A DNA stretch of 38,982 nt from Eubacterium sp. (GTDB lineage Bacteria; Bacillota; Clostridia; Oscillospirales; Acutalibacteraceae): positions 1 to 38,982 of the forward strand of contig JAFSTE010000019.1 in assembly GCA_017450645.1 (NCBI GenBank). The letters run 5' to 3'. Shown here piece after piece: positions 9,034 through 17,486 of the stretch. Both the position numbers and the translations under genes were made by a program. Under the pieces are notes generated by a model that ran no database searches, had not been told where the DNA came from, and saw nothing but the letters and a program-made list of their open reading frames with translations. Each line of letters opens with the position of its first letter. The first letter of the stretch is position 1.

Positions 9034-10284
9034 TTGAATATTTCAGAAAGCCTAAAAATTGCTATAAAGTGTATTAAGGCGAACTGGATGCGTTCACTGC
9101 TTACAATGCTGGGCATCATTATCGGTATTACCTCGGTAATTATGATTGTCGGCGCAGGTACAGGCGTCAGGGACTATATCGTAGGTCTTATTCAGGATAT
9201 GGGCTCGAACGCCGTTCTTGTATCGGTTGACGAAACTCAGGCGACAGACAACGACTACATAACGCTTAACGATATTGAAAATATCAAAAACAAGGTTAAG
9301 GATGTTGAGCGTTGCTCGCCGATGCTTATGGGCTTCGGCAGGGCGGTGATAAGCAATACCGGTAAAGAAGCTACCGTTATGATGATAGGCGTTAACAGCG
9401 ATGTCCAGTTTGCAATGACGGGAAGCTGCGACCACGGCCGTTTCTTTACGGACGAGGAGTATGCCGCTAACGCACCTATTGCCGTAATGGGTATCGAGTC
9501 GGCTAAGACGGTTTACGGCTACGAGGATGTTACGGGCGAAACCGTAACCGTAACCTCGAGCGGTGCTTCTATGCAGATTAAGGTCTGCGGCGTTGCACAG
9601 ATGGACGGTCTTGCGTCTACTCTCGGCGGCTCGGGCGGTATGTCAAGTATGTTCCAGTCCAGCTCGGATACACCTATGATGGCGCTGTTTATGCCTTGTA
9701 CTACACTGACTCAGCTTACGGGCGGCAGTGCGAACTTAAGTAATGTGTTCGTTATCGCTAAGGACGGCGCAGATTACGACGCTGTCGGTAACGCAACGGT
9801 AAACTACCTTAAGGCGGCGCACAGTAGCTATTCTAACGGTATGTACACTGCACAGAATATGGCAACATATATCGAGATTGTTGATATCGTAATGAAGGTT
9901 CTTACTATCTTTATTGCGGGCGTTGGTGCTATTTCGCTTATAGTAGGCGGTATCGGCGTAATGAATATTATGCTCGTGTCCGTAACCGAGCGAACGAGGG
10001 AAATCGGTATCCGTAAATCACTTGGCGCTAAGACGCGTGTAATTACTATGCAGTTCTTGACCGAGTCGATAATACTTTGCTTTATAGGCGGACTTATCGG
10101 CGTCGTGCTCGGAATAGCCGGTGCTTACGGAGCCTGCGCGATAGTAGACATAACGCCTAAGATAAGTATTTGGCTTGTGCTTCTTGCTCTGCTGTTTTCA
10201 AGCGGCGTCGGACTGTTCTTCGGAATTTATCCGGCGAGAAAAGCTGCACTGCTAAGTCCTATCGACGCACTCAGAAGTGAATAA
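9034..10284 (+). CDS. MacB/FtsX-type ABC transporter permease
   Basis: 416 residues with TTG start at 9034, chosen because RBS AGAGGG (9021-9026) stands just upstream and no in-frame ATG lies near. The first membrane segment is at about 20-42, a large extracytoplasmic MacB_PCD-like domain spans about 45-280, and three C-terminal segments form the FtsX domain with the coupling-helix motif ERTREIGIRKSLGA, which contacts an ATPase. There is no ATPase domain in the protein and no ATPase gene beside it, although MacA-like/ATPase/permease trios are usual. It therefore needs an ATPase from elsewhere or the operon has lost it. Confidence 0.88.
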   Translation: MNISESLKIAIKCIKANWMRSLLTMLGIIIGITSVIMIVGAGTGVRDYIVGLIQDMGSNAVLVSVDETQATDNDYITLNDIENIKNKVKDVERCSPMLMGFGRAVISNTGKEATVMMIGVNSDVQFAMTGSCDHGRFFTDEEYAANAPIAVMGIESAKTVYGYEDVTGETVTVTSSGASMQIKVCGVAQMDGLASTLGGSGGMSSMFQSSSDTPMMALFMPCTTLTQLTGGSANLSNVFVIAKDGADYDAVGNATVNYLKAAHSSYSNGMYTAQNMATYIEIVDIVMKVLTIFIAGVGAISLIVGGIGVMNIMLVSVTERTREIGIRKSLGAKTRVITMQFLTESIILCFIGGLIGVVLGIAGAYGACAIVDITPKISIWLVLLALLFSSGVGLFFGIYPARKAALLSPIDALRSE

Positions 10285-10285
10285 C

Positions 10286-10317
10286 AGGCAGGCTGCTATG
10301 CAGTCTGCCTTGGTTTT
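10286..10317 (+). terminator. Intrinsic terminator after the permease gene
   Basis: Stem AGGCAGGCTGC / GCAGTCTGCCT (one G-T pair) with loop TAT, followed by TGGTTTTT. It ends only about a dozen bases before the start codon of the next gene. Confidence 0.85.
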
Positions 10318-10328
10318 TAGAGGATATT

Positions 10329-11621
10329 ATGAAAAAAGTATTTATAAGTATTTTAACAATTTGCATTATGCTCACACCGCTCAGCGCCTTTGCAGCTGAG
10401 CCGATTAAGGGTACAAATTCCGACGGGGTACAGTATGAGTATTTAATCGACGAGCAGCAGGAGCTTTCCTCCTCGCCCGAAATAGGATGTAAGGCTGCCT
10501 TCGTCGCCAACCCTGAAACCGGCAAAATTTTTTACCAAAAGAATGCCGATAAAAAGATGTTCCCCGCGAGCACGACTAAAATTTTAACCGCCCTTGTGGT
10601 TTTGGAAAACTGCGATTTGGACGAAACCGCGGTTGTTACTCAAAAAGCGCTTGACCTTGTGCCCGAGGGCTACTCAAACGCTAATATGCGTGCAGGCGAG
10701 GAGTTCACCGTTTATACTCTTTTGCAGGCGCTCTTGATACCGAGCGCTAACGAGGCGGCAATCGCGCTTGCAGAGCATGTCAGCGGCAGTATAGAAAAAT
10801 TTGCCGACCTTTGCAACAAGAGGGCTAAGGAGCTTGGCTGTAAAAATCTTCATTTTGTAAACCCTAACGGCGTTCACTCAAATAAACATTACTGCACCGC
10901 ACACGATTTGTATTTAATCGCAGCTGCGTGCCAGAGCTTTGACGCGTTCAGGGAGATTGTAAGCACCCCGAGCTTTACTGTACCCGCAACGGATATTTAT
11001 AAGTTCGAGGACAGAACCTTTAATAATACCAACGAGCTTATACTGAACTATTCGCCGAACTACTATCCCGAGTGTACGGGTATAAAAACGGGTCACACTG
11101 AGGAAGCGGGGGAGTGTTTAGTGTCCTCGGCGAGTAAAGATAATATCGATTTAATCTGCGTTGTTCTCGGCGGTAAGATTTTGGGTAATGTTAACGAGCG
11201 CTTTACCGATACTAAAAAGCTGTTCGATTTTGTGTTTGACAACTATGAGTACAAGCAGGTTCTCAAAAAAGGCGAGGTAATGCAGACACTCAATGTAGAC
11301 AGAGCCGATAAAGATACCGCTTCGCTTGATATAATCACAAAAAATGATATTTACACTATCGTTCCCAAGGGCGCTGACAGCGACGCGGTTGAAAAAAATA
11401 CCCGCCTAAAAACCGGCATACAAGCTCCGCTTCGCGAAGGTGCGCGCTTAGGCGTCGCGTTAGTAACTGTTGACGGTATAACCTATTACGCCGACCTTGT
11501 GGCGAGCCATAGCGTAAAAATGCAGTCGTTCACGCTGTACATAATTATAGTCGCCGCTGCAGTCATCTTGCTGATTGCAATCATTATAATAATCGCAAAA
11601 TCCAAAAAGAAAAAAGCTTAA
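10329..11621 (+). CDS. D-alanyl-D-alanine carboxypeptidase (DacF/PBP5 family)
   Basis: A penicillin-binding protein that trims the terminal D-Ala of peptidoglycan stem peptides outside the membrane. The 430 residues carry a signal peptide (1-22), the serine-protease-like triad motifs in order S81-T-T-K84, S139-A-N141 and K253-T-G255, a C-terminal beta domain, and an unusual hydrophobic anchor near the end (about 400-424) followed by a lysine tail. Most relatives end in an amphipathic helix instead, so a true membrane span is slightly different. RBS AGAGG lies six bases before ATG 10329, almost within the tail of the preceding terminator; a separate promoter is not visible. Confidence 0.93.
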   Translation: MKKVFISILTICIMLTPLSAFAAEPIKGTNSDGVQYEYLIDEQQELSSSPEIGCKAAFVANPETGKIFYQKNADKKMFPASTTKILTALVVLENCDLDETAVVTQKALDLVPEGYSNANMRAGEEFTVYTLLQALLIPSANEAAIALAEHVSGSIEKFADLCNKRAKELGCKNLHFVNPNGVHSNKHYCTAHDLYLIAAACQSFDAFREIVSTPSFTVPATDIYKFEDRTFNNTNELILNYSPNYYPECTGIKTGHTEEAGECLVSSASKDNIDLICVVLGGKILGNVNERFTDTKKLFDFVFDNYEYKQVLKKGEVMQTLNVDRADKDTASLDIITKNDIYTIVPKGADSDAVEKNTRLKTGIQAPLREGARLGVALVTVDGITYYADLVASHSVKMQSFTLYIIIVAAAVILLIAIIIIIAKSKKKKA

Positions 11622-11625
11622 AACA

Positions 11626-11658
11626 AAAACTTCCGTAGGTTTATCCTGCGGAAGTTTT
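11626..11658 (+). terminator. Bidirectional terminator between converging genes
   Basis: AAAACTTCCGTAGG / CCTGCGGAAGTTTT with loop TTTAT, flanked by A-run on the left and T-run on the right. It can end both the carboxypeptidase transcript and the flavin reductase transcript coming from the other strand. Confidence 0.9.
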
Positions 11659-11670
11659 TTGGTGTTATTA

Positions 11671-12174
11671 TTATCCTTCTTTAATATAAGTCGGAGCGGT
11701 TTTCGGGGACTTGCCCTTGATAACATTATGGTAGTACGCGTAGGTCATCGGGGTGTCGTCGCTGAGGATTTCCGCGCCCGTAACCTCGCCGAGGAATACC
11801 GTATGGGTCGCAGCTTCCATAGTGTCGATAACCTTACAGGTGATGTGTGCGATACAGCCGTCGACAACGGGAAGGAAGTCCTTAACCTCGGGCTTGTCGG
11901 TGAACTTATCAGTATCTCTGCCGCTCCTGAAACCGAAGGTGCCGATAATCATCGGGTTGCTTTTTTCGCCGAGGACATTAATAGCGAAACGACCCGAATT
12001 TTTAATACACTCGTTTGTAAAATTGTCATGATTAATGCTAACTGCTATTGTTGCAGGCTCAGCTGTTACCTGCATTGCAGAGTTCGCGGTGCAACCTGTA
12101 GGACGACCGCCGTCCGCCCAGGTACTTACAACATATACGCCGTAGGAAAGCTTTGTAAATGCAAGTGGATTCAT
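11671..12174 (-). CDS. Flavin reductase domain protein
   Basis: This 167-residue protein belongs to the flavin reductase-like FMN-binding family (split-barrel fold; hallmark NSAMQVTAEP, and a conserved FTNECI segment). Such proteins bind FMN and pass electrons from NAD(P)H. It lies 18 bases downstream of a flavodiiron protein in the same direction; in some bacteria the same domain is fused to the C-terminus of flavodiiron proteins, so the two probably act together in oxygen or NO reduction. It starts at ATG 12174 with RBS AAGGAG. Confidence 0.88.
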   Translation of the reverse strand: MNPLAFTKLSYGVYVVSTWADGGRPTGCTANSAMQVTAEPATIAVSINHDNFTNECIKNSGRFAINVLGEKSNPMIIGTFGFRSGRDTDKFTDKPEVKDFLPVVDGCIAHITCKVIDTMEAATHTVFLGEVTGAEILSDDTPMTYAYYHNVIKGKSPKTAPTYIKEG

Positions 12175-12192
12175 AATTTTACTCCTTAATTA

Positions 12193-13365
12193 TTATACAT
12201 TTTTAATTATCTCATCAGCAAGCTCCTCAAGCTCTTTGATGTTAGCTTCTGTAAGCCTTGTTTTGATAGATACGGTTTTGTCAAGTACATTGATGTTAGC
12301 CATACCCTCAAACTCAGCCTTCATAGTTTTAATTGCGCTCGGCGCCCATGAGGTATTCTCTACAAGCGCAACGGTGCGGTTCTGGAAGGTCTTTGTCTTT
12401 AAGTGGTGAAGGTAGTCAGCCATCGGTGCAAAAACGCCTGCATCGTAGCTTGACGCCATACAAAGAAGTACGCTGTGGCGGAAGCCGTCCTCGACGCACT
12501 CTGCCATATCCTCGCGGCAAAGGTCAGCCATAGCAACCCTCGGGCAGCCCTTAGCTTCGAGTATTTCCTTCATCTTTTCAGCAGCGCCGAGAGTGTTACC
12601 GTGGATTGAAGCGCAGGCGATAAATACGCCCCTGTCCTCGGGCTCGTACTTTGACCATGTGTCATAGAGCTTTACAACCTCGGGGATTGTTTCGGTGAGT
12701 ACCGGGCCGTGCAGCGGACAGATTGTTTCGATGTCAAGCTTAGAAGCTTTTGCGAGGAGCGCTTGTACCTGCTTGCCGTATTTGCCAACTATGTTAAAGT
12801 AGTATCTTCTCGCTTCACAGCTCCAGCCCTCGTCAGCGTCAATCGTGCCGAACTTGCCGAAAGCGTCAGCAGAAAACAGTACCTTGTCCTTGCTGTCGTA
12901 CGATACCATAACCTCCGGCCAGTGAACCATAGGCGCCATAATAAATGTTAGCTCGTGCGCGCCGAGGGAGAGGGTGTCGTTCTCCTTAACAGCCTCAACT
13001 CTTGCCGCGTCGATGTCGCAAAACTGCGGCAACATTCTGAGCGCAGAAGCCGAAACGATAACCTTTGCGTTTTCGTACTTATCCGCAAATGCCTGAATAC
13101 CGAACGAGTGGTCGGGCTCAAGGTGATGTACTATAAGGAAGTCGGGCGTTCTGCCGTCAAGCTCGCTTTCGAGATTATCGAGCCATCTGTCAACCGCAAT
13201 CTTGTCTACGCTGTCGCAAACCGCAACCTTCTCGTCAAGGATAAGGTAAGAGTTGTACGCCATACCCTCCTCGAGCATATACTGCGACTCAAAAAGCTCG
13301 ATGTCGTAGTCGTTTACGCCGACATACTTTATTGTATCCGAAATTATTACATCCTTAATATTCAT
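12193..13365 (-). CDS. fprA: A-type flavodiiron protein (FprA family)
   Basis: Flavodiiron proteins reduce O2 to water (or NO to N2O) in anaerobes. The 390-residue protein shows the metallo-beta-lactamase-like diiron domain with ligands H81-x-E83-x-D85-H86, H148, D167 and H219. After about residue 245 comes a flavodoxin domain, with the FMN phosphate loop ASIHGNT at about 252-258. All iron ligands expected for an active centre are present. RBS AAAGGAG precedes the ATG. With the downstream flavin reductase it forms a two-gene oxygen-defence unit. Reduction partner (rubredoxin) is not in the window. Confidence 0.95.
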   Translation of the reverse strand: MNIKDVIISDTIKYVGVNDYDIELFESQYMLEEGMAYNSYLILDEKVAVCDSVDKIAVDRWLDNLESELDGRTPDFLIVHHLEPDHSFGIQAFADKYENAKVIVSASALRMLPQFCDIDAARVEAVKENDTLSLGAHELTFIMAPMVHWPEVMVSYDSKDKVLFSADAFGKFGTIDADEGWSCEARRYYFNIVGKYGKQVQALLAKASKLDIETICPLHGPVLTETIPEVVKLYDTWSKYEPEDRGVFIACASIHGNTLGAAEKMKEILEAKGCPRVAMADLCREDMAECVEDGFRHSVLLCMASSYDAGVFAPMADYLHHLKTKTFQNRTVALVENTSWAPSAIKTMKAEFEGMANINVLDKTVSIKTRLTEANIKELEELADEIIKNV

Positions 13366-13394
13366 AAATCTGCTCCTTTAAATGTATTATAGTT

Positions 13395-13423
13395 ATTTTA
13401 CAATATTATTGACTTTATTGCAA
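13395..13423 (-). promoter_or_regulatory. Promoter of the flavodiiron/flavin reductase unit
   Basis: Read on the minus strand: TTGCAA (13423-13418), 17-bp spacer, TAAAAT (13400-13395), with the fprA start about 30 bases on. A TATAAT sits slightly further down (13388-13383) but lacks a partner at good spacing. Confidence 0.6.
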
Positions 13424-13429
13424 CAGTAA

Positions 13430-13458
13430 TTGATTATTTTGAAGATTTATGTTAAAAT
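13430..13458 (+). promoter_or_regulatory. Promoter of the sugar kinase gene
   Basis: TTGATT (13430-13435), 17-bp spacer, TAAAAT (13453-13458). It overlaps the upstream-most possible ATG of the kinase frame, which argues for the later TTG start. Confidence 0.6.
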
Positions 13459-13474
13459 AGGGCTGGTGATTAAT

Positions 13475-14557
13475 TTGGATATTAGAGATATTCTTGATAA
13501 TTTTGAATTTAAGGGCGATTTTGTGTCGTGTAAGGAGTTTGGCTCAGGTCATATAAACCGGACATATATCGCTGAATATGACTGCGAAAAATATGTAGTT
13601 CAGTGCGTTAACGGCAGTGTGTTTAAAAACATTGACGAGCTTATGGAAAATGTGTTTGCCGTAACCCGCTACTTAAGGAAGCAGATTAAGGCTAACGGCG
13701 GCAATCCCGACAGAGAAACCCTGCACTACATTAAAACAAAAGACGGCGACAAGTATTATCGCTGCGCTGACGGCTCGTTTTACCGCGCGTATGTGTTCGT
13801 AAGCAACAGCGTAAGCTATGACTCTGCCGATACGCCCGAGCTTTTCGGCGCGAGCGGCGTTGCCTTTGGCAGATTTCAGCGTATGCTCGGCGGTTTTGAT
13901 TCAACAAAGCTGTTTGACACCATACCCAATTTTCATAACACGCTGTACAGGTATCAAAACGAGTTTTTGCCTGCGCTTAAGGCTGATAAGGCAAACAGGG
14001 CTTGCACCTGCAAAGCCGAGATTGATTTTGTAAATGCCCGCAGTGATGAGATGGACAGGCTTTATAAGCTTGTTGAAGAGGGTAAAATCCCGCTTCGCGT
14101 TACCCACAACGACACAAAGCTTAATAATGTTATGTTTGACAGCGAAACTAACGAGTGCGTGTGCGTTATCGACCTTGATACGGTAATGCCGGGTATCGCG
14201 CTGTTTGACTTTGCGGACGCGATACGCTTCGGTGCTAATACCGCAGCCGAGGACGAGCAGGATTTAAGTAAGGTCAGCATAGACCTTGATTATTTTAAAG
14301 CGTATTCCAAGGGCTTTTTGAGCGAGGCAGGGGAGACACTCAACCAGTACGAAAAGGATAACCTCGCGTTCTCCGCAAAGCTGATTACGCTCGAATGCGG
14401 TATGCGCTTTCTGACAGATTACCTCAACGGCGACACTTACTTTAAAACAGAATATCCCGAGCATAATCTCGTCCGAGCAAAATGCCAGTTCGCCCTTGTG
14501 GCGGATATGGAGCGCAAAATGGACGAAATGGAGCGTATAATTAAAAGCACTTGTTAA
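13475..14557 (+). CDS. NahK-like phosphotransferase (probable N-acetylhexosamine 1-kinase family)
   Basis: A 360-residue protein of the aminoglycoside phosphotransferase fold. I chose TTG 13475 because GGTGA lies 5 bases upstream; an in-frame ATG at 13430 sits inside the predicted promoter. Motifs: FGSGHINRTY (nucleotide loop), catalytic THNDTKLNNVMFD (about residues 210-222) and metal-binding VIDLDTVMPG. This pattern and overall length fit NahK of bifidobacteria, which phosphorylates GlcNAc/GalNAc at C1 in mucin and milk-glycan use. No phosphorylase or uridylyltransferase gene is next to it, so the substrate is inferred from similarity only. Choline/ethanolamine or homoserine kinase-like activities are the alternatives. 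Confidence 0.75.
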   Translation: MDIRDILDNFEFKGDFVSCKEFGSGHINRTYIAEYDCEKYVVQCVNGSVFKNIDELMENVFAVTRYLRKQIKANGGNPDRETLHYIKTKDGDKYYRCADGSFYRAYVFVSNSVSYDSADTPELFGASGVAFGRFQRMLGGFDSTKLFDTIPNFHNTLYRYQNEFLPALKADKANRACTCKAEIDFVNARSDEMDRLYKLVEEGKIPLRVTHNDTKLNNVMFDSETNECVCVIDLDTVMPGIALFDFADAIRFGANTAAEDEQDLSKVSIDLDYFKAYSKGFLSEAGETLNQYEKDNLAFSAKLITLECGMRFLTDYLNGDTYFKTEYPEHNLVRAKCQFALVADMERKMDEMERIIKSTC

Positions 14558-14571
14558 CCAAGTGCTTTTAA
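14541..14571. terminator. Bidirectional terminator overlapping the kinase stop codon
   Basis: Perfect 13-bp stem TTAAAAGCACTTG / CAAGTGCTTTTAA with loop TTAAC. The kinase TAA stop is in the loop, and the gene on the minus strand ends one base away, so one hairpin serves both. Confidence 0.9.
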
Positions 14572-14865
14572 TTATATATACAAAATAAAATATAGAACTG
14601 CGAGTATTACAAGTATTGCAAGCATACAAACTGTAATAATTGTACCTGCTTTGCTGCCGTTTGCTACTATGCGTGCGTTGGGGTTAAAGTTGTCGGTTTT
14701 CTTATATTCCTCGGGGTGCTTTTGCTTGTTGTACCTCGAATAAGTAATGCCAAAGATTATCAATGACAATACCGCAAAAACCAGCAAAACATACGCCTCG
14801 CTGAACACCGCCACGCCAAGACAAGCCACAGCAAAAACGATTGAAAAAATAATTATATATATCAT
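14572..14865 (-). CDS. Small membrane protein of unknown function
   Basis: 97 residues with two adjacent hydrophobic segments at the N-terminus (about 1-22 and 25-44), a charged loop with Lys and Tyr, and a third segment at the C-terminus (about 75-97). RBS GAGGTAAAG precedes the ATG. I do not recognise a family. It lies between two hairpins and downstream of a leucine-rich repeat gene on the same strand; function unknown. Confidence 0.7.
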   Translation of the reverse strand: MIYIIIFSIVFAVACLGVAVFSEAYVLLVFAVLSLIIFGITYSRYNKQKHPEEYKKTDNFNPNARIVANGSKAGTIITVCMLAILVILAVLYFILYI

Positions 14866-14877
14866 ACTTTACCTCAA

Positions 14878-14911
14878 AACAAGGTCTGCCACATCAGCAG
14901 CAGACCTTGTT
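14878..14911 (-). terminator. Terminator of the minus-strand leucine-rich repeat gene
   Basis: 12-bp stem AACAAGGTCTGC / GCAGACCTTGTT with a 10-base loop; read on the minus strand it runs into TTTTG. The T-run is short, so read-through into the small membrane protein gene is possible. Confidence 0.75.
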
Positions 14912-14919
14912 ATTAATAT

Positions 14920-16230
14920 TTACAGCGCTTTGAACTTAATGCCGTATTTTTTAGCAAACGCCTGAGCCTTAGAGCCTTTTGGCGCTATAATTGTTACCTT
15001 GTATTCAATAATATCCTGCCAGGTTTCGTCATCAAAACCGGTTACGATATAAGGTATTGCGCTCTTTTTAATCTCAAGGTTTTTGTTTTTTATTGTAAGC
15101 TTTTCAAGCTTTGTGCAGTCCTGAAAAGCGCATCCTCCAAGCTTTTTAACGCTCTTCGGTATAGTAATGGATTTAAGCGAAGAACAGCCTTCAAAAGCAG
15201 CGTATCCTATTTCTTTAAGTGAGGAAGGCAGCTTAACGCTTGTAAGCTTTTGGCAATAAAGGAATGTATACTGCTTAACCTTTTTTACCTTCTTTGGTAT
15301 ATTGATTGATTTAAGCGAGGAACAGCTTGAAAACGCGTCTGCACCAATCTCGGTTAATCCGCTCGGCAGTGTTACGCCCTTCAATTTGTAGCAGCCTACA
15401 AATGCCTGCTTAGTAATCTTTTTGGTTGTCTTTGCAATTTTAAGATTTTTGTAAGATTTTGCAGCAGGGCATTTGATAAGCGTAGTTTTTTTCTTGTTGT
15501 ACAGTACGCCGTCAACAGAAGCATATTTTTTGTTCTTTTTGTCAACCGAAATGGTCTTAAGGTCGCTGTTGGTAAAATACCCTCCAAAAGAGTCGTAAGC
15601 AATGCTCTTAACCTTTTTGCCTACAAAAATTGTTTTAAGTCCTGTGCAGCCGACTACTGCCATGCTGTCAATCTTTGCCGGGGCATTAATTGTAATCTTT
15701 TTTACAGCGCTCAGGTAAGACATTGACTCTGTGTCAATAAAGGTAACGCTTTTAGGTACCTTGTATTCCTTCATTTTTTTAGCGTGCGGAATTTTTACAA
15801 GCGTTTTCATATCCTTGCTGTATAACACGCCTTTAACAGTCTTGTAGTTTTTGTTTTTGCTGTCAACTACAATGCTCTTTAAATTGATGTTGTTGTGCTG
15901 GAAGTTGTAACCGTTAATCTTTGTTACAGTGCTCGGAATCTTTACCTTTGTAACAAAGTTACAAAAATTCTCGTCGTACATCATATTGTCAATATTAAAC
16001 GTTACAACCTTTTTACCGCTGATTTTTGCAGGTATATTAAGGGTCTTTTTACTTCTGTTTGTCTGCAGAATACGGTTGATATTTACCTTGTTGTCTTTAA
16101 CAGAGTAATAATACTTAAAACCGCCTGATTTATAGGTCTTTTCGCTGCTTGCCTGTGCGCTTATTGTAAAAGAGGCAAACGACGTGATTATTACTGTTAA
16201 TGCTAAAATAAGCGAAATTGTTTTTTTCAT
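14920..16230 (-). CDS. Secreted leucine-rich repeat (BspA/LRR_5) protein, lysine-rich
   Basis: 436 residues with signal peptide (about 1-27, AQA). The mature part is an array of LRR_5 units, seen as repeated FxxCxxLKSxxIPKxVKKxxxxAF patterns; the clearest ones lie at about 270-400. It differs from the first such protein in the window by being very rich in lysine and lacking a dockerin-like end. It starts 26 bases after the lysC stop with no terminator between, so it could be carried on the hom-lysC transcript. Likely a surface-binding protein; ligand unknown. Confidence 0.85.
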   Translation of the reverse strand: MKKTISLILALTVIITSFASFTISAQASSEKTYKSGGFKYYYSVKDNKVNINRILQTNRSKKTLNIPAKISGKKVVTFNIDNMMYDENFCNFVTKVKIPSTVTKINGYNFQHNNINLKSIVVDSKNKNYKTVKGVLYSKDMKTLVKIPHAKKMKEYKVPKSVTFIDTESMSYLSAVKKITINAPAKIDSMAVVGCTGLKTIFVGKKVKSIAYDSFGGYFTNSDLKTISVDKKNKKYASVDGVLYNKKKTTLIKCPAAKSYKNLKIAKTTKKITKQAFVGCYKLKGVTLPSGLTEIGADAFSSCSSLKSINIPKKVKKVKQYTFLYCQKLTSVKLPSSLKEIGYAAFEGCSSLKSITIPKSVKKLGGCAFQDCTKLEKLTIKNKNLEIKKSAIPYIVTGFDDETWQDIIEYKVTIIAPKGSKAQAFAKKYGIKFKAL

Positions 16231-16256
16231 TATAATTTTCCTTTTTGTGTGGTTTA

Positions 16257-17465
16257 TCAGTCGTTAGGAATAAACGCAGAGTGTACGGCAGATACTGCTC
16301 TGTCTGCGTCCTCAGCGTCAATGATTACAGAAATTTTAATCTCGGATGTTGAAATCATCTTGATGTTGATGCCTCTCTCGTAAAGTGCCTCGAACATCTT
16401 AGATGCTGTTCCGGGGTGCGACTCCATACCTGCGCCTACGATTGATACCTTAGCAACATCTGTGTCGCATACAAACTTAGCGCCCTCAAGCACCGAAAGC
16501 TCCTTTAAAAGCTCAACCGCAATAGGCCCGTTGTCCTTTGTAACCGTAAATACGATATCCTTTGTGTTGTTTCTGCCGAAGGACTGCAGAATTATATCTA
16601 CATTGATATTTTTAGCCGAAAGCTTTGAGAAAAGCTTAAAAGCAACGCCCGGATTATCCTGAACACCGAGTACCGATACAAGTGCTACATCCTTATCCTT
16701 TGTAACACCGCGAATTAACATTTTTTCCATTTTTGCTACCTCCTTAACTAATGTACCCGGAATCGGGTTAAGTGATGAGAGCACTTCAAGCTCTACCGAA
16801 TATTTCTTTGCCATTTCTACGCTGCGGTTGTTAAGAACCTGCGCGCCGAGAGTTGCAAGCTCAAGCATCTCGTCGTATGTGATTTCCTTAAGCTTCTTTG
16901 CGCCCTCGACTTTTCTCGGGTCAGCGGTGTATACGCCTTCAACATCTGTAAAAATCTGACATTTATCGGCGTGGAGAGCAGCGGCGATAGCAACTGCCGA
17001 TGTGTCCGAACCGCCTCTGCCAAGCGTGGTCAGGTCGTCGTATCTGTTGATACCCTGGAAGCCTGCCACGACTACGATGTTGTGCTTGGCAAGCTCAGCC
17101 TGAAGTCTGTTTGGCTTGATGTTTTTAATTCTTGCCGCGCCGTAAACCGAGTTCGTGTTAAAGCCTGCCTGCCAGCCGAGAAGGCTGATAACGGGGCAGT
17201 CAAGTGTTTCGATAGCCATTGCAAGAAGCGAAATTGAAATCTCTTCACCTGCTGCAAGGAGCATATCCATTTCTCTTTTAGGGGCGTTTGGGTTAATCTC
17301 CGCCGCCTTTTCGATTAAATCGTCCGTTGTGTCACCCTGTGCCGAAACAACTACAACAACATCATTACCTGCCTTGTAGGTGTCGCTGACAATGCGTGCC
17401 ACATTCATAACTCGCTCGGCGTTGGCAACCGAAGAGCCGCCGAACTTCTGTACTATAAGTGACAT
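16257..17465 (-). CDS. lysC: Aspartate kinase
   Basis: Aspartokinase makes aspartyl phosphate, the entry to lysine, threonine and methionine. The start is ATG 17465, preceded by TTGGAGGAAACTCAA; a further in-frame TTG at 17480 contains the ribosome site itself and is unlikely to be used. The 402-residue protein starts with IVQKFGGSSVANAERV, has the substrate motif GRGGSDTSAVA near 150 and TDVEGVYTADPR near 180, and ends in two ACT domains (from about 265) which usually give feedback control by lysine and/or threonine. It is the third gene of the pheB-like/hom/lysC operon. Confidence 0.95.
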   Translation of the reverse strand: MSLIVQKFGGSSVANAERVMNVARIVSDTYKAGNDVVVVVSAQGDTTDDLIEKAAEINPNAPKREMDMLLAAGEEISISLLAMAIETLDCPVISLLGWQAGFNTNSVYGAARIKNIKPNRLQAELAKHNIVVVAGFQGINRYDDLTTLGRGGSDTSAVAIAAALHADKCQIFTDVEGVYTADPRKVEGAKKLKEITYDEMLELATLGAQVLNNRSVEMAKKYSVELEVLSSLNPIPGTLVKEVAKMEKMLIRGVTKDKDVALVSVLGVQDNPGVAFKLFSKLSAKNINVDIILQSFGRNNTKDIVFTVTKDNGPIAVELLKELSVLEGAKFVCDTDVAKVSIVGAGMESHPGTASKMFEALYERGINIKMISTSEIKISVIIDAEDADRAVSAVHSAFIPND

Positions 17466-17486
17466 TTGAGTTTCCTCCAAATTATA

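Noticed and set aside
13430-13474. Upstream ATG start for the NahK-like kinase
   Set aside because: It lies within the predicted -35/-10 region and has no ribosome site; TTG 13475 has one.
17466-17480. TTG start of aspartate kinase at 17480
   Set aside because: The five added codons consist of the ribosome-binding site itself; ATG 17465 gives the usual family start.
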